Shown piece by piece: positions 38,451 through 46,539 of a stretch of 64,000 nt of DNA. A program made the position numbers and the translations under genes. The stretch is from Nodularia sp. (in: cyanobacteria) (GTDB lineage Bacteria; Cyanobacteriota; Cyanobacteriia; Cyanobacteriales; Nostocaceae), in the NCBI GenBank assembly GCA_007692755.1, contig REBL01000132.1:20673-84672 (forward strand), written 5' to 3'. Under the pieces are notes generated by a model. It was not told the origin of the DNA and made no database searches. It saw only the letters and a program-made list of their open reading frames with translations. The stretch's first letter is position 1. Every line of letters starts with the position of its first letter.

Positions 38451-38508
38451 GACCTGAGTCATTACTTAAATATAGCGGTATGCATTTGAATGAAGTACAT
38501 CATAGTCC

Positions 38509-38776
38509 CCTCCTCGCTTGCGGGGTTACAGTGTACACACATCCTGAAACAAAGAGATTTTCCAGCCCTAAGAACAGAATTTAACTGGAAATCCAGTTCC
38601 CCTCCTCGCTTGCGCTACGGTGTACACACAAGTCCTATCAATTTGCCTTATTACGTTTTGATCCCCCCTAGCCCCCCTTGAGAAGGGGGGAATTAGAATT
38701 AAAGTCCCCCTTTTTAAGGGGGATTTAGGGGGATCAAATCACTTGTGTGTACATAGTGGTTCCTCGCTTGCGAGGA
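38509..38776. repeat. Repeat cluster / MITE-like palindrome between cpcG1 and cpcG2
   Basis: The 409-bp cpcG1-cpcG2 spacer holds several repeats. The units CCTCGCTTGCG and GTGTACACACA occur in multiple copies, one shared with 18533-18554. An 82-bp element (38657-38738) is flanked by near-identical inverted ends (TTTGATCCCCCCTA / TAGGGGGATCAAA) and contains two inner hairpins. A last perfect hairpin, TCCTCGC-TT-GCGAGGA, lies at 38761-38776. The short ORF here (38490-38681) is repeat-derived and is not annotated. Confidence 0.8.
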
Positions 38777-38859
38777 AGGGCTAGGGGTGGGGTTCTTGTA
38801 TCTCACTCAACCGATAACCGCTATAGTCAAACTCAAACAACTGATAACTGATAACTGAA

Positions 38860-39603
38860 ATGACAATTCCTTTACTCGAATACAAACCCAGTTCCCAAAA
38901 TCAGCGCGTTGCTGGTTACGAAGTCCCTAACGAAGATACTCCTAGAACTTACCGCATCGAAGACTGTGCCTTTGATAGTGAAGTCCAAGAGTTAATTTGG
39001 GCAGCCTATCGGCAAATTTTTAGCGAACATGAAATCCTCAAATTCTATCGCCAGACCAACTTAGAATCTCAGGTCAAGAATCGAGCCATTACCGTGCGCG
39101 ACTTCATCCGGGGTTTAGCTAAGTCTGAAGCCTTCCGGAATTTAGTAGTGCAGACCAACTCTAACTATCGGTTGGTAGACATTGCCCTCAAACGGATTTT
39201 AGGTCGTGCGTCTTACAACAAAGACGAAGAAATTGCTTGGTCAATCAAAATAGCCACCCTCGGCTGGAATGGTTTTGTTGATGCTTTAATCAACTCCCAA
39301 GAGTATCAAAGCAACTTTGGTGACAATATCGTTCCTTACCAACGGAGACGCAACAAAGATAGACCCTTTAATTTAGTCACACCCCGCTACGGTAACTACT
39401 GGCGCGACAAGTTAGAAGATGCGCGTTATAAAGAAGGCGACATCAAGAACTTCATGGAATTAGCCAACTCCATCGAAATCAAGATGCTGAAATTTACCCC
39501 AGTTAACCTAGCCAGCGTTGAAATTCCCGACATGGCCAGAGATATCAACCCCCAAGGTATTCCCGTTTCCATCAATTCCAGCGCCAATTTCCCCGTGTGC
39601 TAA
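38860..39603 (+). CDS. cpcG2: Phycobilisome rod-core linker 2
   Basis: A 247-residue rod-core linker with the same PBS linker domain as its neighbour ([59 protein letters not shown]). The C-terminus is shorter than in CpcG1 and differs, so the paralogues probably join rods to different core positions. It is separated from cpcG1 by the repeat cluster, which might provide or interrupt transcription. Confidence 0.92.
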   Translation: MTIPLLEYKPSSQNQRVAGYEVPNEDTPRTYRIEDCAFDSEVQELIWAAYRQIFSEHEILKFYRQTNLESQVKNRAITVRDFIRGLAKSEAFRNLVVQTNSNYRLVDIALKRILGRASYNKDEEIAWSIKIATLGWNGFVDALINSQEYQSNFGDNIVPYQRRRNKDRPFNLVTPRYGNYWRDKLEDARYKEGDIKNFMELANSIEIKMLKFTPVNLASVEIPDMARDINPQGIPVSINSSANFPVC

Positions 39604-39742
39604 ATTACTTCGGAATTAGCTCTACTTATTAACATAATGGGGGAGAATAAGTAAAGCATCAGTGAGGATTTGAGGATTCAAACCTCCTTGATTTTTCCGA
39701 GCAGCTTTTTGTTTAAATTGTTAATAAGAGGAAGACAGCAGT

Positions 39743-40510
39743 ATGTCTCTGCCATTACTTCAATACAAACCCAGCAGTCAAAATCACCGAGTCGCCAGCT
39801 TTGGTGTCGCTGACCAGAATGAAGATACACCTTATATCTACCGTACTGAAGATGTCAGTTCTTACACTGATATCCAAAGCATCATTTGGGCAGCCTATCG
39901 CCAACTTTTCAGTGAACATGAAATTCTCAAGTTCAACCGCCAGAAGACTCTGGAATCTCAACTAAAAACTGGTTCCCTATCTGTGCGGGACTTCATCAGA
40001 GGTTTAGCCAAGTCTGAAGCCTACTATCGTTTAGTTGTTTCTTCAAACAACAACTACCGTTTAGTAGATATCACCCTCAAGCGGTTATTAGGCCGTGCGT
40101 CTTACAACAAAGACGAACAAATTGCTTGGTCAATCATCATTGCTACCAAGGGTTTTAGCGGCTTCGTTGATGCTTTAGTAGACAGCGAAGAGTACACCAA
40201 TAGTTTTGGCGATAACATCGTACCTTACCAACGCAAACGCATGGAAGGTCGTCCTCACAACTTGGTAACACCTCGTTACGGCGAAGACTTCCGCGAAAAA
40301 GTAGGTACAGTCGAAACAGATTGGCGCTTCACTTTGGAGAAGTTCTACACCCGCAAGTTCCAAGAAAAACGCCTCCCCGAAGGCGACCCCCGCAAATATG
40401 CGGACATGGCAGCATCTATGAGTGGCAAAGGCAACTACGCGCAAAAGTTGTCTGCATTTGATATTGATTATCTTGATGCAGTTCCTTACCGTGGTGGTAG
40501 CAGACGCTAG
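39743..40510 (+). CDS. cpcG: Phycobilisome rod-core linker 3 (CpcG4-like by length)
   Basis: A 255-residue third rod-core linker. The PF00427 domain shows [40 protein letters not shown] and [21 protein letters not shown]. Its C-terminus (~190-255) has a charged segment ([21 protein letters not shown]) unlike the other copies. PCC 7120 has four cpcG genes; this locus has three, and this last one looks closest in length to CpcG4 there. A GAGGAAG site precedes the ATG. It is the last gene of the locus. Confidence 0.9.
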   Translation: MSLPLLQYKPSSQNHRVASFGVADQNEDTPYIYRTEDVSSYTDIQSIIWAAYRQLFSEHEILKFNRQKTLESQLKTGSLSVRDFIRGLAKSEAYYRLVVSSNNNYRLVDITLKRLLGRASYNKDEQIAWSIIIATKGFSGFVDALVDSEEYTNSFGDNIVPYQRKRMEGRPHNLVTPRYGEDFREKVGTVETDWRFTLEKFYTRKFQEKRLPEGDPRKYADMAASMSGKGNYAQKLSAFDIDYLDAVPYRGGSRR

Positions 40511-40545
40511 GATTTAATTTAAAATCTAACGGTCTCAAATTTTTA

Positions 40546-40635
40546 TACTGGGTCTAGTTTTTGCGTTGATGTAATGACGGGTTGGCAGTTTTTCTGTTAA
40601 CTAGGCGTTGCGTTAAGTGAAAACTAGACCCAGTA
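40546..40635. repeat. Perfect 16-bp inverted repeat behind the cpc operon
   Basis: TACTGGGTCTAGTTTT (40546-40561) is the exact reverse complement of 40620-40635, with a 58-nt loop. It starts 36 bp after the last cpcG stop and ends 36 bp before the ATPase start. It could end cpc transcription in both directions or be a small mobile or attachment structure. No T run follows. Confidence 0.65.
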
Positions 40636-40671
40636 GCTTTTAATATGGTGAAGGTCTCAAGGAGTAGTCAA

Positions 40672-41913
40672 ATGCTAAAAGAACTTCATTTAACGTCTGT
40701 TGGACCTGCTGCCAAATTTGATGTTGAATTTGCTAATAGACTCAACATCTTTACTGGCGATAATGGACTAGGTAAAAGTTTCTTACTTGATGTTGCTTGG
40801 TGGGTACTCACTGGAAATTGGGTAGACCAACCGGCTTATCCCCAAAGAAATACAGAAGATTTACCAAAAATTATATCCAAAATTATCACTCTAGATGATG
40901 ATGAAGGAATAAATTATTCAAGTCAATTTAATTTTACTAAACAAAAATGGCAAGATTTTCAATATGGTGTTCCCTTATTAAAAGGAGTAATTATTTTTGT
41001 TCGCGTTGATGGAAGTTTCTCTATTTTTGACCCTGCTCGCAATGATGAAGATGCGTATAATTTTACTCCATATACACTTTGGAATGGCTTAAAATCAAAA
41101 GGTAAAGTTGTTTGTAATGGTCTAATTCAAGATTGGGTAACATGGCAAAATCAACCACAAAAAACGCCATTTCAACTTTTATCCGATGTCATTAAACAAC
41201 TTGCACCTCATCCTGATGAATGGATAGAAATAGGAGAACCAACGCGAGTATCTGTAGAAGATGTGCGCGACATCCCCACAATTAATCTTCCTTACGGTAA
41301 TATTCCCATTACCCAAGCATCAGCAGGAATGAAGCGGATTTTGGGACTTGCTTATTTGTTGGTATGGGCTTGGTACGAACACGAAAAAGCTTCTGAACTA
41401 CGAAAGCAGGAACCGATGAATCAAATAGTGTTACTAATTGATGAAGTTGAGTCTCATCTGCATCCTCGCTGGCAAAGAGTTATATTACCATCTATTTTGT
41501 CAGTGGTAAATGAGTTACAGCCAAATCTGACAATACAAGTTTTAGTGACAACTCATTCTCCTTTAGTTCTTGCTTCCTTAGAACCAATTTTTGATGAAGA
41601 AGAAGACAAATTATTTTTATTTGAATTGATAGGCGAGAAAGTTTCCTTGGATGAAATATCTTGGATTAAACAAGGAGACACAGTTGGATGGTTAACATCA
41701 GAAATATTTGGACTCAAACAAGCTCGTTCTCAAGAAGCAGAAACAGCGATTGAAGCCGCAGAAGCATGGATGCGATATGATGATATGAATAATTTTCCAG
41801 AACACTTGAGAAGCCAGCCACAAATTCATCAGGAACTACAAAAACTTTTACCCGGACACGATCCTTTTTGGCCTCGTTGGATAGTAACAGCAGAAAAAAG
41901 AAATGCTGGTTAA
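40672..41913 (+). CDS. Septu PtuA/AAA_21-like ATPase
   Basis: A 413-residue SMC/ABC-like ATPase. It has Walker A GDNGLGKS (~28), a signature-like ASAGMKRILGLAYLL (~225), Walker B VLLIDEVESHLHPRWQ (~253) and the H-loop VTTHSPLVLASLEP (~293). This layout is that of AAA_21/AAA_15 defence ATPases, such as PtuA of Septu and retron-associated ATPases. I use ATG 40672, preceded by AAGGAG, rather than the track's start 27 bp upstream. The HNH gene follows after 17 bp, and this ATPase/HNH order is that of Septu. It lies directly behind the phycobilisome operon. Confidence 0.82.
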   Translation: MLKELHLTSVGPAAKFDVEFANRLNIFTGDNGLGKSFLLDVAWWVLTGNWVDQPAYPQRNTEDLPKIISKIITLDDDEGINYSSQFNFTKQKWQDFQYGVPLLKGVIIFVRVDGSFSIFDPARNDEDAYNFTPYTLWNGLKSKGKVVCNGLIQDWVTWQNQPQKTPFQLLSDVIKQLAPHPDEWIEIGEPTRVSVEDVRDIPTINLPYGNIPITQASAGMKRILGLAYLLVWAWYEHEKASELRKQEPMNQIVLLIDEVESHLHPRWQRVILPSILSVVNELQPNLTIQVLVTTHSPLVLASLEPIFDEEEDKLFLFELIGEKVSLDEISWIKQGDTVGWLTSEIFGLKQARSQEAETAIEAAEAWMRYDDMNNFPEHLRSQPQIHQELQKLLPGHDPFWPRWIVTAEKRNAG

Positions 41914-41930
41914 TCAGGGGCAAAGTAAAT

Positions 41931-42497
41931 ATGTTAAAGTTTAATCCTCCAGCAGAACCACCAGATTTTGATACCAAAGCACGGCAGCTAGGTAATAATT
42001 GGTTAGTCAAAAATACAGAACCTAAAAAAAGACCAAAAGATTATTGGTCAAAATTTAAAATTGATTTAGCCGATGGTTTTGGTAGTCTTTGTGGTTATAG
42101 TGCCATGTTTGAACCTGTTGGCACTGTAGATCATTATCTCTGTTGTCAAAATCATCGACATTTGGCTTACGAATGGAGTAATTATCGTTTTGCTTCTGCT
42201 TGGATAAATAGCAGCAAAGGCACTGTTGATGAGCAAGTGCTTGACCCATTTCTAGTTGAGGATGATTGGTTTGACATTTTGTTACCTTCCCTCCAATTAG
42301 TCCTAACTGATGCAATTCCAGCACAGGAAAGATTAAGAGCCGAATACACTCTGCAAAGACTGCATCTGCGTGATGATGAGCGAGTCATCCGTCAACGTCA
42401 ACAATGGTATCAGCTTTATCTAGATGGTGAAATTACTCTCACAGGATTAGAAGGGAAAGCTCCCCTCATTGCGCGTGCAATTAGAAAACAGCAGTAA
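41931..42497 (+). CDS. HNH nuclease-like partner of the ATPase (PtuB-like)
   Basis: A 188-residue protein started at ATG 41931, 17 bp after the ATPase stop. An HNH-like core is visible: TVDHYLCCQNHRHLAYEWSNYRF (~64) and, later, WINSSKG. These match the D-H...N...N-x-K pattern of PtuB-type nucleases (DHFRPK...YDWxNL...CN..K). The first zinc pair is poor (SLCGYSAMF), so the zinc site is partly lost. The C-terminal helical part (LRAEYTLQRLHLRDDERVI) resembles the same family. Together with the ATPase it forms a probable two-gene Septu-like antiphage module. Confidence 0.68.
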   Translation: MLKFNPPAEPPDFDTKARQLGNNWLVKNTEPKKRPKDYWSKFKIDLADGFGSLCGYSAMFEPVGTVDHYLCCQNHRHLAYEWSNYRFASAWINSSKGTVDEQVLDPFLVEDDWFDILLPSLQLVLTDAIPAQERLRAEYTLQRLHLRDDERVIRQRQQWYQLYLDGEITLTGLEGKAPLIARAIRKQQ

Positions 42498-42715
42498 GCG
42501 CTTCAGAATCAGAATATGATGTTATTCCTATTAAGGATATGTCCATTAGTTAGTGGTAAACATCATACTATATTCTGTAAATATAGACTTACTTTTATTG
42601 CTTAGGATAATGGTTAAAAACAATATATTTTGTGTAAGTATATAACGTAAGAAGCAAATTAATTTAACCAATTCAGAATTAATAAATTGGCAATATAAAA
42701 TTTAATAAGGCTGGG

Positions 42716-43375
42716 TTATGGCTGTATAAAATTATCTGCTAACATTTTTGCAACAATAAGTGTAAATCCAATCGCAAGCGATAAAATAATAGCCTGTTTC
42801 ACAAAATAAATGTCTATTTTTTTCTCTAAATCATCCAAACGTTTTACCAAAAAAGGAAGAGAAGTAACTAAGTCGGGACTATTCATTAAATCAGTGGGAA
42901 TTACATCATAACCTACCTTGTTTCGTGGTTTTTCATCGTCTTCATCCAAGTCTGTATACCATATAGTAAAAACCCTCTCACCTCTTGCTAAATGTAAGTG
43001 AAGCGGACCAGCATTATAAACAGCAAAAATTAGTTTACCACTATAGCCAGGATCGACATGAAGTCCTGAAACATTAATCAGCCCTCTTGATTTATATTTA
43101 AATTTCATTGAAATCAGCGCAAGTGAATTGTTTGGAACTTTAATTGTTTCAGAAGTTATCAGAAATGCAAATTGTCCTGGAGGGATAGGAATCGTTTCTT
43201 GATTGCTAAGAATAACTTTTTTACGTTCTTTCCGAGGCGTATCAGGAAGGGCTGAAATATAAACTTCATCCCCTAAACACAATTCGTATGATGCAGACTG
43301 AATATGTTCCTGATGAAATGGTTCAATTAATCTAGGAAGACGAGACCTCAATGTTTGTGATGACCAAAAACTCAT
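42716..43375 (-). CDS. dCTP deaminase-like protein, membrane-anchored and probably inactive
   Basis: A 219-residue protein of the dCTP deaminase/dUTPase fold: SASYELCLGDEVYI (~27) and GLHVDPGYSGKLIFAVYNAG (~104). In E. coli Dcd the aligned segment is HRIDPGWSGCIVLEFYNSG with catalytic Glu138; here that position is Ala (residue 118). The residues matching Ser111 and Arg115 also appear changed. The C-terminus adds a coiled segment (FLVKRLDDLEKKIDIYFV) and a transmembrane helix (IILSLAIGFTLIVAKML). It may bind a nucleotide as a sensor instead of converting it (inference). It faces the Septu-like pair tail to tail. Confidence 0.75.
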   Translation of the reverse strand: MSFWSSQTLRSRLPRLIEPFHQEHIQSASYELCLGDEVYISALPDTPRKERKKVILSNQETIPIPPGQFAFLITSETIKVPNNSLALISMKFKYKSRGLINVSGLHVDPGYSGKLIFAVYNAGPLHLHLARGERVFTIWYTDLDEDDEKPRNKVGYDVIPTDLMNSPDLVTSLPFLVKRLDDLEKKIDIYFVKQAIILSLAIGFTLIVAKMLADNFIQP

Positions 43376-43466
43376 TTTTTTCCCCGCAGGCTAAACGCCG
43401 ACTAGACTCTTCTACTGCCAAAGTAGCATAGAATACCTCTGTTTGTGCAGTTAAAAACCACAATAA

Positions 43467-43556
43467 TCACCGCATAATCTTGCCAGAACTGGTTTTTGGT
43501 AAAGCATCAGTAAACCTAATTTCACCCAGACGAGCGATAATATTGTTACTTGAGAC
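43467..43556 (-). pseudogene. Fragment of an acetyl-CoA synthetase gene (3' end)
   Basis: Read on the minus strand, this stretch encodes IIARLGEIRFTDALPKTSSG followed by KIMR and a stop. That matches the C-terminal A10 region of acetyl-CoA synthetases (IRFTDALPKTRSGKIMRR). No upstream part of the gene is present in the window. It is a short relic between two accessory genes and suggests past rearrangement here. Confidence 0.75.
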
Positions 43557-43567
43557 TCGATATTAAC

Positions 43568-44458
43568 TTACTCTATTTGATAGGTTATTAAGCGTGCATC
43601 AAGGTCAACAACTACCGTTCCTCCTCGATTTTTTTCGACCTGTCGCCAGACATCGTAGCCCATGAAAATCGCCTTTTCCCAATCGCCCAGCGAACATTGA
43701 GAAACTTCTAAATGCGATGTCATATTTTTGATAGTCTTCAATAGTTGGTAATCTATAACTTTAACGCCTTCTAAAAAATCGTGATCTTTGGCATAGCTAA
43801 ATATGAGTGCTGATATACCTTCCTCAATAGCTACCGCACGACCGCCGTCTTCAACTTCGTCAATACTAGGATTACTTTTGCGTTTACATTTAAGATTACT
43901 ACGAGTGACTACCGACCAACCTAAAACTGCGGCGTAAGACAAATGAAAAATGTCATGAAAGCGGTAGCCATCACTGGAGTAAAAGTTATCTGTGAGGTCA
44001 TTTCCAACCTGTTTTTTATTGATAAATGCCTTCATTCTGACTGAATTATCTTTGCTTGTTTCGGTAATTTCTACTTCAAACTGTCTTGGTAAACTTTCAT
44101 GTTCAGGAAAGTCATGGTCGAATATGTAACTTGTCGCGTTATCATTTATTGAATCTGAATCTCTCCATCCCCAACGGTCATGGCATTTTCTTAAATTATC
44201 TTTGGCAATTTCTTCTAAATTAAGGTTAAATTTACTTGCCAAATTGGAAATATACCAAAGCATATCTCCTAGTTCTTCCGCGATACCCTCTTTAAATAAT
44301 TTGTGTGCATCACCGTCGCGTAAATGTTTTTTATATTCAGTCATTAGTGAGCCAACTTCACCTACTAAACCCAGTAGAGGTATGATTAGTTCAGTACCTT
44401 CTACAGCAGGAATTTGGTCTGTGTTTAGGGCTTGTGTTTGATATTCAGAAAAATTCAT
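43568..44458 (-). CDS. MazG-type nucleotide pyrophosphohydrolase with C-terminal extension
   Basis: A 296-residue protein. Residues ~1-100 form a MazG-like domain (LLGLVGEVGSLMTEYKKHL, then GIAEELGDMLWYISNLASKF), with the acidic Mg2+-binding residues ExxE and ExxD. Such enzymes hydrolyse (d)NTPs to monophosphates and pyrophosphate. Residues ~120-296 are an extra domain with YRFHDIFHLSYAAVLGWSV (HD-like His/Asp) that I cannot place with confidence; it recurs with MazG in some defence-type proteins. The gene lies after the acs relic and before DUF1643 on the same strand. Confidence 0.78.
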   Translation of the reverse strand: MNFSEYQTQALNTDQIPAVEGTELIIPLLGLVGEVGSLMTEYKKHLRDGDAHKLFKEGIAEELGDMLWYISNLASKFNLNLEEIAKDNLRKCHDRWGWRDSDSINDNATSYIFDHDFPEHESLPRQFEVEITETSKDNSVRMKAFINKKQVGNDLTDNFYSSDGYRFHDIFHLSYAAVLGWSVVTRSNLKCKRKSNPSIDEVEDGGRAVAIEEGISALIFSYAKDHDFLEGVKVIDYQLLKTIKNMTSHLEVSQCSLGDWEKAIFMGYDVWRQVEKNRGGTVVVDLDARLITYQIE

Positions 44459-44684
44459 AATACTATTTCTAGAAATTTAAAGTTTGTTTTGCTTTTTATA
44501 GAGACAAAATACAAATCTTATCATACTTAAAAAGCTTCAAGATTATCATCTAAAATTTAGCTAAGTAGGTAGGCACAAATAAAGCTAACTATGTAACAAA
44601 AAGTAACAACATTGAAAATATTGTGATTGCTTCACTCCGCGTTGCTCTGTTCGCAATGACATAGTTATAGATTTTCGCGCCCAC

Positions 44685-45185
44685 CTACTTATGTTGATAA
44701 GGAAAAATAATTGGTTCTAGATTCTTTCTCAGACCTCTAGGATGGTGTGGATATCCTTTTTTTGTTAACTTTAGGCAGTAAATAGGTTGTTGACCAGAAA
44801 TTAGACTTAGCACTTCTTGATCACGGTTCTTAATTCTGGTATGTTTACCCGCACCACAACCCCAAGCCAAAATAATTAACTCAGCGCGTTGTGTTGATAA
44901 TTCAATATAAGAGTTATTTTTTGCTCCTACAGGATCATCCACTTGTCCAAGTTCAGCAGGTTTGGTCGCAATATAAGCGAATAAATTAACAACTTCTAGA
45001 GAACCATATTTTTTCCAAGATTTAGCAAAGTTAATACATCTAGTAAATGTGGGATCACTTCGGGAAGCATTAGCTTTACTTGGGTTAAGCATCACAAAGG
45101 TAACTTGTGGCAAGTTTACATCCCATTTCAGCCCTAATAAGTAGCGATAATTTCCATCTATCTTGTCATATCGTTTCATTTCCAT
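44685..45185 (-). CDS. DUF1643 family protein
   Basis: A 166-residue protein with the DUF1643 (PF07799) signature: VTFVMLNPSKANASRSDPTF, then LEVVNLFAYIATKPAEL and ELIILAWGCGAGKH. The family has no established function, although members are common in phages and accessory islands. An internal Met at residue 3 could also be the start. It lies 45 bp downstream of the 394-residue gene on the same strand, so the two are probably cotranscribed. Confidence 0.82.
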   Translation of the reverse strand: MEMKRYDKIDGNYRYLLGLKWDVNLPQVTFVMLNPSKANASRSDPTFTRCINFAKSWKKYGSLEVVNLFAYIATKPAELGQVDDPVGAKNNSYIELSTQRAELIILAWGCGAGKHTRIKNRDQEVLSLISGQQPIYCLKLTKKGYPHHPRGLRKNLEPIIFPYQHK

Positions 45186-45230
45186 GCGTTTTACTCTAAA
45201 TTAGTATTGATTTATAAATAGTAGAAGACA

Positions 45231-46415
45231 TTAAAACAGACACAATTGTTGTGATTTTTCTGTATCTGCATTTTGTAAATCTTTTGTTTTTTTGTTCTCA
45301 GTCTTTGGCTTATATTTCTTACGATGTTTTGATATATGATTTGATATTTCAAATGTTGTGTTTACTGTAGAATATAACTCCAAAGATAATTGCTGACAAT
45401 TAGTATTTAGTTGTTGCAAATGAGGAATTTCTAATGGTGGTAATCTCTGCGCTAAAGTTTCTTGAACTTGCTCATTAATTCCCCATTTAGGTGGATAAAA
45501 ATAATCAATTGGTTGAGGTGTTGGGGTGAATTTGGCTTTTATTCTTTTGCGGTTACTTTTTAAATCAGGAAATGCGGCTCGACAGTATTTATCAGTTTCA
45601 CAAAAAAGATTTTGACAATCTATCGCTTGTAGTGGACGACCCCAAAGCGATTGAAAATTCAACCCCAAACGCTGAAACTCTTTCTCTTGATTTTCAGTTA
45701 TCCAATGAATGATATCGGTGTATGTTTTTCCCTCTGTATCGATGAAACACTTGTCAATACCACGTTCGGCTCCTGGTCCTGCTATAGTAAAACTATTTTC
45801 GTCAAAGTTGATAACTTCGCTATAGTTTATATCTGTCGCTAATTGGTAAGCCATGAACTTACCTAACAATGGATATTCTTGAATAATATGAAAAACATCT
45901 TCAAATGTTTTGGCTTTGACTAGGGGATTAATTACTCTATCTTTGACAACCATTTTATCAATTAGTGCCAAATGATTTTGGTGTTTCTTATCATAACCAA
46001 ATTCTTTGCTGGCACAAGACATATATGCACTTGTATATATGACATATCCCAGATTCATAGCTGATTCTAATATGTTAGAATACACGTCTGAGTCGAAGTT
46101 AGAGAGTGTGATATAATCTCCAATTTGGGTTTCTAAATATTCCCATGTTTCTATTTTATTGAAAATTTTAAATAGGAGAATCCTTAAAATTACTTCTTCT
46201 TCATTTTGGCTCCTATTCTCACCATAAATTACATTTTTAATCAGATATTGGGAAACGCGATCGCTTGCTCGATAAGCATTACAAAATTTATACGTATTCA
46301 GAATAGGATCGCTTGTCCAAGGTGGTGGTACATTCTGAATTTTGTTGAAAAATACTTCTTGGCGCATAGCAGCAAATCGCCAATAGGTGTCAAAAATTTC
46401 TTGTCTTACTTTCAT
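45231..46415 (-). CDS. 5-hmdU DNA kinase / thymine pyrophosphorylase-like protein (HMUDK helical family)
   Basis: A 394-residue protein whose N-terminal half fits the helical family seen in phage 5-hydroxymethyl-dU DNA kinases and alpha-glutamyl/putrescinyl thymine pyrophosphorylases. The cues are TYWRFAAMRQEVFFNKIQN, VPPPWTSDPILNTYKFCNAY and RASDRVSQYLIKNVIY near the start, then PLLGKFMAYQLATDINYS (~195) and GPGAERGIDKCF. I see no separate P-loop kinase domain. In phages these proteins add groups to hydroxymethylated bases; bacterial homologues are little studied. The C-terminus is basic and low in complexity. Next to MazG and DUF1643 it suggests nucleotide or DNA-base chemistry (inference). 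Confidence 0.72.
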   Translation of the reverse strand: MKVRQEIFDTYWRFAAMRQEVFFNKIQNVPPPWTSDPILNTYKFCNAYRASDRVSQYLIKNVIYGENRSQNEEEVILRILLFKIFNKIETWEYLETQIGDYITLSNFDSDVYSNILESAMNLGYVIYTSAYMSCASKEFGYDKKHQNHLALIDKMVVKDRVINPLVKAKTFEDVFHIIQEYPLLGKFMAYQLATDINYSEVINFDENSFTIAGPGAERGIDKCFIDTEGKTYTDIIHWITENQEKEFQRLGLNFQSLWGRPLQAIDCQNLFCETDKYCRAAFPDLKSNRKRIKAKFTPTPQPIDYFYPPKWGINEQVQETLAQRLPPLEIPHLQQLNTNCQQLSLELYSTVNTTFEISNHISKHRKKYKPKTENKKTKDLQNADTEKSQQLCLF

Positions 46416-46539
46416 ACACTGTTCTCCTGGATTGTAGCTTTCAATTTTAAAACCTTCCTCAATTATTGGGAGTTAGGCAAAAAATCCCGATAAAAGAGCC
46501 TCAAACCTATATCCCAAAAACAAAGCGAATATCTTAATC

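Noticed and set aside
38490-38681. 63-residue ORF between cpcG1 and cpcG2
   Set aside because: It is composed of dispersed repeats and reads through a palindromic element.
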